In this document: piece after piece, positions 8,746 to 16,840 of the stretch
Numbering within the stretch: position 1 is the first letter of the stretch
Layout of the letters: each line of letters begins with the position of its first letter
Assembly (NCBI RefSeq): GCF_024343775.1
Contig: NZ_RJUF01000007.1
Span: 37,253-101,252, forward strand
Direction: 5' to 3'
Length of the DNA: 64,000 nucleotides
Source: Lacihabitans soyangensis
GTDB taxonomy: Bacteria > Bacteroidota > Bacteroidia > Cytophagales > Spirosomataceae
Translations under genes and position numbers: made by a program
Notes under the pieces: model-generated
Told to the model about the DNA's origin: nothing
What the model saw: only the letters and a program-made list of their open reading frames with translations
The model's database searches: none

Positions 8746-9936
8746 TTAATCGAGATTAGAATTTTTAATACCGTAGAAAATCAAATAACCACTTAATGTA
8801 GTAGAGTCAGAAAAATCACTCAAATCATCAACATTATGAACAACTTTAAATCCGTTCAAACTAACATCATAAACTTTTGAACCATAAATAGCACCAAAAT
8901 AATCTAAAATATTAGTGGCTCCAAGAGGAATAATATCCGAATATCCCTGAGTCTGAGTATTGTCATATGAAAATGAAAGAACTACCGTATCATCAACAGA
9001 TGTTATAATAATTTGCGTAGTTAAAGAACTTACTAAACTTCCAGAAATATTGGAAATTTCTTGGGAATCAACACCATCTTCATTCAGACTAACTTCATAT
9101 TTTGCAATACCAATAGGAACTAGGTTGAGATTACCTGTTTGGGCCGCATATATTCCTGCTTCGGTTTTAAAACTTCCATTTATATGCAGTTTCTGTTCGG
9201 GAAATTCGATTCCCAAGCCAACTCTTCCATTTTCTCTAAAATAATGTTGATTTGCACCATTATTGGTATGTAAAATTAATGGGTGATTTGACTTTGTACC
9301 CAACCAGCCAGCATTTCCGCCTATGTAAGTACCAATTTTTACAGCACCATTAGAGTGTAACATTCCGTATTTATTAGAGGAAGTGAGCGTTGTAAACTTT
9401 TCCTCTGGTTGGTCAGTACCAATACCAACATTGCCAGCAACAAAGGTTGACCCCAGTCCATTTACGATGTTGACTTGCAATCCTAAATTCTTGGGTGTTG
9501 TAATAGCATTGAACGATAAACCTCCATTTAGTCTCAATGCTCCATTTGTAATATTTTTGGAAAGAAATCCGTATTCTACTCCTGAATCATACAATCCTAA
9601 ATTTCCATTCACTGAAAGTTTAGCTGCTGGAGTAGAGATTCCTATCCCCACATTGCCCGAATTCGTACTATACTGATCATTTCCTGAACTTTGCCAAGCA
9701 CCACTAGAACTACCATTGGTTACTGATTGCCAAGTTGTTCCGTCCCAATACTTCATTTGATTCAGTATATTATCAAATACCATAGTACCTTTGGCCTGAC
9801 CAGTTAAGGCGTTGATTTGAATTGTAGTCATCTGTGGAAATACAACACCATGTGGAGTCAAAGTGGTGTTTTGTGAAAAAGAATAACTTATTGATAATAA
9901 GAAAATTAATATTGAGAGATAATGTCTATTTTTCAT
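8746..9936 (-). CDS. secreted protein with repeated GIG-type motifs (tail-fibre-like)
   Basis: I start at the ATG at 9934-9936 (396 residues); it forms an ATGA overlap with the stop of the upstream hydrolase gene and is followed directly by a signal peptide. An upstream in-frame ATG would add seven charged residues. The mature protein opens with a module (LTPHGVVFPQM...KYWDGTTWQSV) shared with the protein at 10860-11711. It then has repeats of the type VGIGISTPAAKLSV, VGIGTDQPEEKF and VGLGIEFPEQKLHI, seen in many secreted Bacteroidota proteins that resemble phage tail fibres. Function is unknown; surface display or adhesion is an inference. Confidence 0.82.
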   Translation of the reverse strand: MKNRHYLSILIFLLSISYSFSQNTTLTPHGVVFPQMTTIQINALTGQAKGTMVFDNILNQMKYWDGTTWQSVTNGSSSGAWQSSGNDQYSTNSGNVGIGISTPAAKLSVNGNLGLYDSGVEYGFLSKNITNGALRLNGGLSFNAITTPKNLGLQVNIVNGLGSTFVAGNVGIGTDQPEEKFTTLTSSNKYGMLHSNGAVKIGTYIGGNAGWLGTKSNHPLILHTNNGANQHYFRENGRVGLGIEFPEQKLHINGSFKTEAGIYAAQTGNLNLVPIGIAKYEVSLNEDGVDSQEISNISGSLVSSLTTQIIITSVDDTVVLSFSYDNTQTQGYSDIIPLGATNILDYFGAIYGSKVYDVSLNGFKVVHNVDDLSDFSDSTTLSGYLIFYGIKNSNLD

Positions 9937-10847
9937 AGTTTTTGTTTTTTCATCCAATTGTTAATTACTCCAAAAAAAGCCTCGGGCTGTTCAATCCAAA
10001 TAAAATGTCCCGCGTTTTTGATTACCGATAGTTGAGAATTTTTAATTGCTTTTTGGATACGATTTGCATGCGAAACCTGATCACATATAAAGTCATCATC
10101 GCCTACGATAACCAAAGTAGGAACCGTAATTTTTGGCAACAAGTCCAGAATTTGCTCCGAGCCTAAGCCTCCTTTTGAGGTCATATCCCATGCTTTTTGA
10201 CTGAGTTGAACGTTTTCTACTGCCATGAATTTGGGTAAATTGGCTTGGTCATGAAAATAGAAAGGCATAATATAGCCCATCTCCTCTTGAAGAGATCTTT
10301 TCATAGTATCTTGACCCAAAAGCATCTTAGACCCAGGAGCATAATAAGGTTCTGAACTACGTTTTTGAATAGCCTTAACATATTCATCCTGTGCTAGTTG
10401 ATCCATACCTGCAAAAGCGGCAATGGCTATGATTCCTTTGAGATTTTTATTGTATTTAATTCCATAATTAAGCACTTGCCAACCGCCCATGGAGTGCCCA
10501 GCTATCCACACTTTATCTTGTTTTAGGTGAATTCTGAGTTGCTCGATGTCCTCAATAAAATCATCGGTTTGGTAATCTTCGGGCTTGTCCGATCCTTCAG
10601 AAAGACCAGAAGCTCGGGTATCCAACCACACAACTGTAAAGGTTTTCTCAAGCTCTGGCATCGAATTTTTGTAGGCATCAAGATTGGGTCCCCAACCCGG
10701 TGTAGGAAATATGCAAAGAGGACCATTGCCAGATACCACATAATGCAATTTTAGCCCATTGATTTTTGCAAAATGCTCACCTTTTGAAAGTGGATTTTGG
10801 GCGAGAGACTGAAGGCAAATTATGAATAGGAATAATGTTTTTTTCAT
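9933..10847 (-). CDS. secreted alpha/beta hydrolase, proline-iminopeptidase/epoxide-hydrolase-like
   Basis: The 304-residue protein has a signal peptide (MKKTLFLFIICLQSLAQ) followed by an alpha/beta hydrolase fold. The oxyanion region is PTPGWGP (48-54), the nucleophile elbow GHSMGG puts the serine at 119, the acid is in VGDDDF (D252) and the catalytic histidine is H281 in AGHFIWIEQPE. This gives a complete Ser-Asp-His triad. Sequence alone does not separate peptidase from esterase activity. It lies 12 bases after the glycine-rich protein gene and overlaps the next gene by 4 bases, so the three form one operon. Confidence 0.9.
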   Translation of the reverse strand: MKKTLFLFIICLQSLAQNPLSKGEHFAKINGLKLHYVVSGNGPLCIFPTPGWGPNLDAYKNSMPELEKTFTVVWLDTRASGLSEGSDKPEDYQTDDFIEDIEQLRIHLKQDKVWIAGHSMGGWQVLNYGIKYNKNLKGIIAIAAFAGMDQLAQDEYVKAIQKRSSEPYYAPGSKMLLGQDTMKRSLQEEMGYIMPFYFHDQANLPKFMAVENVQLSQKAWDMTSKGGLGSEQILDLLPKITVPTLVIVGDDDFICDQVSHANRIQKAIKNSQLSVIKNAGHFIWIEQPEAFFGVINNWMKKQKL

Positions 10848-10859
10848 GGTTATAAGATA

Positions 10860-11711
10860 TTAATAATGAAGAATTACAGCTCCGGAAGCACCAACATTAA
10901 AATTTACGTATGAACAGCCAGCACCACCACCCGGAAATTTACCCGTAATTTCAAATAAGTTCCCTAAGCTTGATCCAATAAAACTACCAGAATTAACATC
11001 GAACTCCATGGTTATAGAATTCCCACCATTAGCAAAAGTTGGATATGTACCTCCTCCTGCTCCAGTCTTAACTATTTTTCTATAAACTCCTGCATTGGCT
11101 TGCTGAAAACTGAACTCTGCAGATTTTCCATTTTGGCCAGAAACTATCATGATAAGATTTACATCATAATTAGGGGTTTGGTCCCCACCCACTGAACTGC
11201 CAGCATTTCTGGCTGATACCAAGGTTGTATTTCCTCTTGTTAATGAATTAGAAAACTCATCGAATACTAGGTTAAGAGTTTCAACAGGGTTTACGCTTAC
11301 CATTGCCTGAACATATTGTCCACCTCCTCCTCCTGAACAACGAACATCTGCTCCTATGGACGACAAAATTTGCCCATTGCCTCCATCGCCCCAAATCTCA
11401 ACTAAAATTTTTGTTATACCTGCTGGAACTACAAAAGTTGTGTTTTGTGAATAAAGTTTATGATTAGTATACATGGATGATTGGCTTGCAGTCAAACCTG
11501 AAATGTAATTCCATTGGTTACCGTCATGCACCGCAAGTTTCTTTTCATCCGCATTAAAAACCACATTGCCAGCTTGTTGGGGTGGCAGTGTGCTTTGTTG
11601 TGAAGTGGAAAGTCGTGGCAGGATCAAGCTTGTAGGGCTTAATTCGGAGGCAACTTGTGCCTGAGAAAATATAGAAATAAAGAGTAGAACTAGGACTACA
11701 TATTTTTGCAT
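10860..11711 (-). CDS. secreted glycine-rich protein, first gene of the hydrolase operon
   Basis: The 283-residue protein has a signal peptide (MQKYVVLVLLFISIFSQAQ). Its first mature module (LSPTSLILPRLSTSQQ ... VHDGNQWNYI) matches the start of the protein at 8746-9936. The rest is rich in glycine and beta-strand-forming residues, with GDGGNG, CSGGGGGQYVQ, GAGGGTYPTFANGGNS and PGGGAGC, like glycine-rich tail-tip or adhesin folds. I do not recognise a named family. The start ATG is four bases from a perfect inverted repeat at 11715-11737. Confidence 0.8.
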   Translation of the reverse strand: MQKYVVLVLLFISIFSQAQVASELSPTSLILPRLSTSQQSTLPPQQAGNVVFNADEKKLAVHDGNQWNYISGLTASQSSMYTNHKLYSQNTTFVVPAGITKILVEIWGDGGNGQILSSIGADVRCSGGGGGQYVQAMVSVNPVETLNLVFDEFSNSLTRGNTTLVSARNAGSSVGGDQTPNYDVNLIMIVSGQNGKSAEFSFQQANAGVYRKIVKTGAGGGTYPTFANGGNSITMEFDVNSGSFIGSSLGNLFEITGKFPGGGAGCSYVNFNVGASGAVILHY

Positions 11712-11714
11712 TGA

Positions 11715-11737
11715 TTTGTATCATTTACAGATACAAA
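11715..11737 (-). promoter_or_regulatory. perfect inverted repeat in the 5' leader of the secreted-protein operon
   Basis: The bases read TTTGTATC, seven spacer bases, then GATACAAA: an 8-base dyad four bases upstream of the start codon at 11709-11711. It could be an operator or a leader hairpin that hides the start. No regulator can be assigned. Confidence 0.45.
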
Positions 11738-11870
11738 ATTGAGGAAGAAGAGCATATTCATCAATAACATAAAAAGGTAAAAAAGTAGAGGTTTTGGGTC
11801 ATAAAATAAAAAACAAGAAGAAACAATAACCCTTTTTGTGGAATGTGATATTTGTAAACGGCACTCTCCA

Positions 11871-11960
11871 AGCGTTAACGATAGGAGCGGCATCCTTTTT
11901 GGCCTGGCGAAGACGGACAAAAAGATATAGCGGATAGCGTGTCCCGATAGCTATCGGGAC
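11871..11960. repeat. structured intergenic element ending in a 20-bp palindrome
   Basis: The last 20 bases, 11941-11960, are the perfect palindrome GTCCCGATAGCTATCGGGAC. To its left, 11892-11922 can fold as CTTTTTG..CC pairing with GG..CAAAAAG, flanked by GGAGCGGCATC and GATATAGCGGATAGCG. From memory, very similar blocks occur between genes in many Bacteroidota genomes. It lies three bases beyond the 3' end of the response-regulator gene, so it may also act as a transcript end. Confidence 0.6.
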
Positions 11961-11963
11961 GCC

Positions 11964-12587
11964 CTAAATTATTCCTTCTTTGATAGCTTTGGCAACTGCT
12001 TCTGGTCCGCTCTGAACATGGAGTTTTTGGTAGGAGTTTTTGATGTGCCTCCTAACAGTCTCTACCGATATATCCAATTCAATAGAAATCATACGATAAG
12101 AGAAGCCTTTGGCCACGAGGTTGAGCACCTCTATCTCTCTGGCTGTGAGACTGTAAGTGTCTTTGGGCGATTGTTTGCGGAAAGATTGCAGGACTTTGGT
12201 GGCTATAAATGGTGACATAGGAGCACCACCAGCCAGAACTTCCCTAATGGCCTCAATGAGGCGTGTGGGTGAGTCTTTTTTGAGAATATAGCCGTCTGCA
12301 CCTTTGCTCAGGCTTTCGAAGAGGTGTTCGTCTTCATCAAAAACAGTATGCATGATAATTTTAACCTCTGGAAACTTACTTTTGATCTCAAAAACGGCTT
12401 CGGTACCCAGTTTTTGGGGCATGTCTATGTCCATAATGATGACATCAGGCCTATTCAACTGAGTATTCTGCAATGCCTCTAAGCAATCACCGTATGACGA
12501 CAAGAGTTGCATGCCCTCGGTAGCTTCTATTAGCATGCAAAGTAGCTGACTCAGGCGTTCGTTGTCCTCATATATTGAAATTTTCAT
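11964..12587 (-). CDS. NarL/LuxR-type response regulator
   Basis: The 207-residue protein has an N-terminal receiver domain with acidic pocket E7-D8, phosphoacceptor D53 in MDIDMP, T81 (MHTVF) and K103 (LKKDSP). The LuxR-type helix-turn-helix spans about 145-200 (SLTAREIEVLNLVAKGFSYRMISIELDISVETVRRH in segments). It is the evident partner of the HisKA_3-type kinase 143 bases upstream on the same strand. The element at 11871-11960 follows its stop codon. Confidence 0.93.
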   Translation of the reverse strand: MKISIYEDNERLSQLLCMLIEATEGMQLLSSYGDCLEALQNTQLNRPDVIIMDIDMPQKLGTEAVFEIKSKFPEVKIIMHTVFDEDEHLFESLSKGADGYILKKDSPTRLIEAIREVLAGGAPMSPFIATKVLQSFRKQSPKDTYSLTAREIEVLNLVAKGFSYRMISIELDISVETVRRHIKNSYQKLHVQSGPEAVAKAIKEGII

Positions 12588-12730
12588 AATCTTATTTATT
12601 TACCTCTAAGTCGCAAAAACGCTAGGAAACAATCTTTCTCTGTGTTTATAAAACCTACACCTGATTTTTTTATTAGTATTCTATATTTTTTTTACAAAAT
12701 TGAACTTAAAATTTTATTCAAAAAATAACC
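12588..12730 (-). other. gap between kinase and regulator genes with a TCGCAAAAACGC repeat fragment
   Basis: The 143-base gap is AT-rich. At about 12605-12650 it contains TAAGTCGCAAAAACGCTAGG and CTCTGTGTTT, a degenerate copy of the CACAGAG/TCGCAAAG repeat family also seen at 37848-38022, 48918-49011 and 62960-62988. It may separate the two genes into distinct transcripts. Confidence 0.4.
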
Positions 12731-15631
12731 TTATTTGAGCGGAAATTTTATAACAACCTGAGTTCCTTTCCCTATTTCTGAGTGAATAAGCAAGTGCCCG
12801 TTCAGGTCGACAGTACGTTTTTTTAGATTTTTGAGTCCATTTCTATTGGATTCTTTGGCTTTATCAAATCCACAACCGTTATCCTCAAAAACCAAGGAGA
12901 GGAAATTACCAGATAAGGAACATTTTAAACTGATTTTGGTTGATTGACTATGCTTGAGGGCATTGTTAATCAACTCCTTAAGCATGAGGTATAAGTTACG
13001 TTTGTTTTCCAAAGACATATTTTTGCCACTCAAATCATTAGACTCAAATTCGTATTGAATGTTTTGAGCCTCTATTAATTCGGACGCTTCTTTGTTGATT
13101 TTGGTAAAAAGGCTCTCTAAAGAATCATACTTTGGGTTGATATTCCAAATGATGTAGTCAATGGCAGTACCTGCTTTTTTAGCTTCCTCAGCTATCATTT
13201 GTGCAAATCCATTGTTTTTTGGGTCTTGGGTGAGATTTTGTTTTAGCAGTCCTCCCAAAATGCCAATGCTACTGAGTGATGCCCCTATTTCGTCGTGTAA
13301 ATCTGCCGAAATGCGATTACGAAGACTATAAACTTTCTGAATTTGATTGAGTCTGAACTTATAAAATGCATAAAACAAGGCAAAAATAATGGCAGAAAGT
13401 AGAATTCTGAACCAAAGTGTTTCGTACCAAGCGGGTAGAATTTCAAAATTCACGATTTTGCTCTCTGAAACCCAAGGACCTGAGATTTTAGAGTATTGTA
13501 TGTTCAATGTATATTTTCCTTTATTGAGATTTGGGAAAACAAAAGTCGGGTTGTTACCATTTTCAATCCAATTATCGGATACACCACTGAGTTTATATCG
13601 ATATTTTGTTTTTTGAGGAGCTGCGAAATTGAGTGGAGAAAAGGAAAAACTAAGACTGTTGTCGGCTTTCTGGAATTTAAAACTGGACTTTGGCGAAACA
13701 AAAGTTGGCCTACCCAAAACCGTTACTTTACTTAAAACCAGTTCGTTGTGAACAATACCTTCATTTAAAAGATCAAAATCAACGACGGATAAGCCATTTT
13801 TATGTCCCAAAAGTAAAAGGTGTTCATCGATATAAAAACCATTTGAAACATCGTTGGAAACCAGGCCGTCAAATCGTGTGTAACGCGTGACTTTCCTCTT
13901 AGCGTCCATTAGAGCAAGGCCTTCTTTTGTACCGATCCAATAATCTCCTGCTTTACCACCGGCGATATTGAAATACTGATAGTCTGCCACAGACTCTTGG
14001 TATTGCTCTGAACCGAATTTTCCGATAATTTTACCACGGCTATTGACCTCGTTGAATCCTCCATAAGCCGAAAAAAGCAAATTTCCTGACTTTGAAAGTC
14101 CAATATTGAGGTAATAATCGCTGACAAATTCATTATGCTTATTGTTATCACTTAATTCAACGAAAGCATTGGTTTTCATATCATAAACCGCCATTCCGAA
14201 GCCTTTGGGAATCCAACCTGCAATCCAGATTTTGTTTTGGTAATAATAAACTTTCTTGAAAAGGTTTTCCTCAAAAAATGACGGGTAAGGCAACCTATTC
14301 CATGGTTTTACCTCCATATTTTTTTGGATATCCAACACCTGAAATGGCTTATTGGGACTTACCAACCATAAACGATTAAGACTATCAAGGGTCAAACTTG
14401 TAAACTGCCCACCAAGTAATTTAACCACTTTCAAGCTTGGTAACACCTTAAATAAACCCTGCTCGGCAGCCAAGAATATTTGATTGTCATTAACAAGAAT
14501 TTCGTTGATTCTCCCAGAATTCTGAATATCAATTTTGTCAAACGTACCTAAACTCCGATTCCATTTCAGCATTTCTCCAGTGCTTAGCCCCAAGACGTAT
14601 GCATTTGTCGAGACTTTGGCTATGGATGAAACAATGGCCTTGTCAGAAACCAATTTTTTAGGCAAATCTATAGACTGAATTACCTGTTTTTCAAAGGATT
14701 GTTTAAATATACCTTCATCCGTTCCAAGCCATATTTCTTGATTTTGGTTGACCAGAATAGCATGATAATGGAGATTTTGAGTTTCTAATTCTTCAAAATG
14801 CTGAATTGATTTGCTCTGCCTATCAAAAGCTACTAATTGTGACGGGGTAAGAATTAAAAATTGCGAACCTCTAACCGAAATGGAAATTATTGATTCATTA
14901 ACTCTTAAGGTTTTCATCAATAAATGTCTATTAGGCGAATAATTAAATAGCTGTCCTTGAGCATCTCCAAGTAAAAACTGAGCAGATTTTGTGTCGAAAT
15001 AAATAGAGGTAAAGTCTTGTTTGGAAGAAACCCTAATCCATTTATTGCTGCTGTAATTATATTTGCAAAACCCCATGGGACTAATGGACCATAGATTACC
15101 ATTTTGGTCAAGAGAAAAAACTCCAATCCTAGGATTTTGCTGATTTTGATCTAGCACTTTGAATATTTTCAGTTTCTTCTCTGAAGGAATGTAAGTTTTA
15201 AGATGATGAAAATCTGTGGACCAAACCCATCCTTTTTTGTCAATAAACAAACCATCAAAATGATCATTGTCCGGATTAGCGTCCTTCAGGTTTGAACTTA
15301 TAACCACTTGGGTGCTTCCATTCGATGTATTAATTTTTAAAAGACCCGCATTGTTACTAAACCAAATATTATCCCCAGCGTCAATGTCCATGGCATCTGG
15401 CTTTGAATTAGGGCCAAACTTTTCGAATCGATAACCATCATACTTACTGATACCGAGATTAGAATGCACCCACAAAAAACCTTGGGCATCCCTTTTTAAG
15501 TCAAAAATAGCATCGGAAGCCAAGCCATCTTTTGTGCTGATGTTTTCAAAAAATCTCTCCTGAGAATAAGCACCAAAACACGTTAAAAACAGTAAAAAAT
15601 AAGAATAGAAAGTATTTTTCAAACGAATCAA
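12731..15631 (-). CDS. two-component sensor histidine kinase with Reg_prop beta-propeller and Y_Y_Y domain
   Basis: The 966-residue protein starts with a signal peptide ending near AYSQ, then a long periplasmic region (about 25-690) of two-component regulator propeller repeats. A Y_Y_Y domain (TKYRYKLSGVSDNWIENGN) follows, then one membrane helix near 739-759. The cytoplasmic part has a HisKA_3 dimerisation domain with His779 in ADLHDEIGASLSSIG and a HATPase domain (ELINNALKHS, FEDNGCGFD, NGLKNLKKR). This architecture, without a fused receiver, pairs with a separate NarL-type regulator, here the next gene. In Bacteroidota such sensors often detect glycan breakdown products, but the ligand is unknown. 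Confidence 0.94.
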   Translation of the reverse strand: MIRLKNTFYSYFLLFLTCFGAYSQERFFENISTKDGLASDAIFDLKRDAQGFLWVHSNLGISKYDGYRFEKFGPNSKPDAMDIDAGDNIWFSNNAGLLKINTSNGSTQVVISSNLKDANPDNDHFDGLFIDKKGWVWSTDFHHLKTYIPSEKKLKIFKVLDQNQQNPRIGVFSLDQNGNLWSISPMGFCKYNYSSNKWIRVSSKQDFTSIYFDTKSAQFLLGDAQGQLFNYSPNRHLLMKTLRVNESIISISVRGSQFLILTPSQLVAFDRQSKSIQHFEELETQNLHYHAILVNQNQEIWLGTDEGIFKQSFEKQVIQSIDLPKKLVSDKAIVSSIAKVSTNAYVLGLSTGEMLKWNRSLGTFDKIDIQNSGRINEILVNDNQIFLAAEQGLFKVLPSLKVVKLLGGQFTSLTLDSLNRLWLVSPNKPFQVLDIQKNMEVKPWNRLPYPSFFEENLFKKVYYYQNKIWIAGWIPKGFGMAVYDMKTNAFVELSDNNKHNEFVSDYYLNIGLSKSGNLLFSAYGGFNEVNSRGKIIGKFGSEQYQESVADYQYFNIAGGKAGDYWIGTKEGLALMDAKRKVTRYTRFDGLVSNDVSNGFYIDEHLLLLGHKNGLSVVDFDLLNEGIVHNELVLSKVTVLGRPTFVSPKSSFKFQKADNSLSFSFSPLNFAAPQKTKYRYKLSGVSDNWIENGNNPTFVFPNLNKGKYTLNIQYSKISGPWVSESKIVNFEILPAWYETLWFRILLSAIIFALFYAFYKFRLNQIQKVYSLRNRISADLHDEIGASLSSIGILGGLLKQNLTQDPKNNGFAQMIAEEAKKAGTAIDYIIWNINPKYDSLESLFTKINKEASELIEAQNIQYEFESNDLSGKNMSLENKRNLYLMLKELINNALKHSQSTKISLKCSLSGNFLSLVFEDNGCGFDKAKESNRNGLKNLKKRTVDLNGHLLIHSEIGKGTQVVIKFPLK

Positions 15632-15803
15632 AAGTTTTACAAATCAGTATGTAAACATAGAAAATTTATATTCTGGATTTGCTAAAAATCAAAAAAATAC
15701 AATTTTATTTTAGAAGCTTTTTAAATTAGATAATTTATTTAGTAATAGGCAACATTGGGTTTTAAGAATACGTATAAGAGATTAGAAACAGATTAAAACC
15801 TAT

Positions 15804-16406
15804 ATGACGAGATACGAATTTCTAAAATCAGCCGGCTTCTCCGGTGCCTCTTTAATGGCTTTACTATCATGTGTAAAAACAGATGACAGTTATGTAGAAG
15901 CGTTGGTTCAAAACCCTGATGGGACTACTGGAACAACATCAGGTACGGGCACAACTTCAGGGACAACATCGGGAACTGGAACCACTTCAGGAACGACTTC
16001 TGGCACTACAACCGGAACAAACACCAACACCGGAACCACAACAGTGGCCGCCACAAATGCCGACAAGACCTTGTTTATAAGCACCGACGCCTTGAGCAAA
16101 ATAACAGCAAAGCTAAAAATAGACCTCACCTCGGCCACCTATTCCAAACTAAAAACTTTAGGTGGATATGTGGTAGTGAGCAGTGCCTATGTAGTTGCTC
16201 TCTCAAAAACAGGTAAATTTATTGCTGCCACAGTGACATGTTCGCATGAACCGAAGAAAAGAATAATTTACTCAAACGAAGAATGGTATTGTACCGACCA
16301 CGGTGCTAGATTTACTTTGGCCGGCAAAGGACTCAACTCAAACGCCAGCAAAGGACTCACAATTTACAACACTGCCACAGATGGCAACACACTCATAATT
16401 TATTAA
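15804..16406 (+). CDS. Rieske-type [2Fe-2S] lipoprotein with Thr/Gly-rich linker
   Basis: The 200-residue protein has a lipoprotein-type N terminus with lipobox LLSC (Cys23). Residues 38-80 are a low-complexity Thr-Gly-Ser linker of repeated SGTT units. The C-terminal domain carries the Rieske ligands C146-x-H148 and C163-x2-H166 (CSH ... CTDHG), with 14 residues between, so a one-electron 2Fe-2S cluster is expected. It should sit in the membrane facing the periplasm. It starts a five-gene cassette, with the thioredoxin gene two bases downstream. The linker contains DGTTGTT (39-45), which resembles ApbE flavinylation motifs. Confidence 0.88.
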   Translation: MTRYEFLKSAGFSGASLMALLSCVKTDDSYVEALVQNPDGTTGTTSGTGTTSGTTSGTGTTSGTTSGTTTGTNTNTGTTTVAATNADKTLFISTDALSKITAKLKIDLTSATYSKLKTLGGYVVVSSAYVVALSKTGKFIAATVTCSHEPKKRIIYSNEEWYCTDHGARFTLAGKGLNSNASKGLTIYNTATDGNTLIIY

Positions 16407-16408
16407 AA

Positions 16409-16840
16409 ATGAAAATATTAGCTTTAAAACTTCTGGTTCTGTCCTTTTTCAACGGAATCGTTTGGGGAGAAAATCTTGAAACAGCACAAGCCGACGCCAA
16501 GCAAAATCACAAATTGGTTTTGCTCTATTTTTCGGGTTCTGATTGGTGTGGACCATGTATAAAACTGAAGCAGGAAGTACTCGAAACATCTGAATTTCAA
16601 GATTTCGCAAAAGAGCATCTGAATTTGGTCAGGGCTGATTTTCCGAGAATGAAAAAAAATCAGCTGTCGAAAGAACAGACTGCATATAACGAGAAACTGG
16701 CCGAAAAATATAATCCAAAAGGTAAATTTCCATTGACGGTCTTGATAAACCCCGATGGCAAGGTAATCACTGAATGGGATGGCTACCCCAAAGACCTCAG
16801 CACCCAATCTATTAAAAAACAAATACTTACGCACTTTTGA
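16409..16840 (+). CDS. secreted thioredoxin-fold protein
   Basis: The 143-residue protein has a signal peptide (about residues 1-20) and a thioredoxin fold with the active site SDWCGPC (C47, C50), plus the cis-proline region FPLTVLINPDG. It resembles thioredoxin_7/DsbD-gamma-like periplasmic proteins that reduce or shuffle disulphides. It starts two bases after the Rieske gene, and its TGA stop overlaps the TTG start of apbE, so translation is probably coupled. Likely roles are keeping the Rieske or DUF4266 cysteines reduced, or passing electrons; this is inference from position. Confidence 0.9.
   Translation: MKILALKLLVLSFFNGIVWGENLETAQADAKQNHKLVLLYFSGSDWCGPCIKLKQEVLETSEFQDFAKEHLNLVRADFPRMKKNQLSKEQTAYNEKLAEKYNPKGKFPLTVLINPDGKVITEWDGYPKDLSTQSIKKQILTHF

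Noticed and set aside
11696..11920. 74-codon minus-strand frame before the secreted-protein operon
   Set aside because: It reads through the structured palindromic element and overlaps the start of the glycine-rich protein in another frame; no family resemblance.
15918..16050. Thr/Gly codon repeats as a possible CRISPR or minisatellite
   Set aside because: The repeats are in frame within a good coding gene and have no spacer structure.
15908..16138. Val/Pro-rich minus-strand frame opposite the Rieske linker
   Set aside because: It is the antisense of the Thr/Gly codon repeats and has no independent support.
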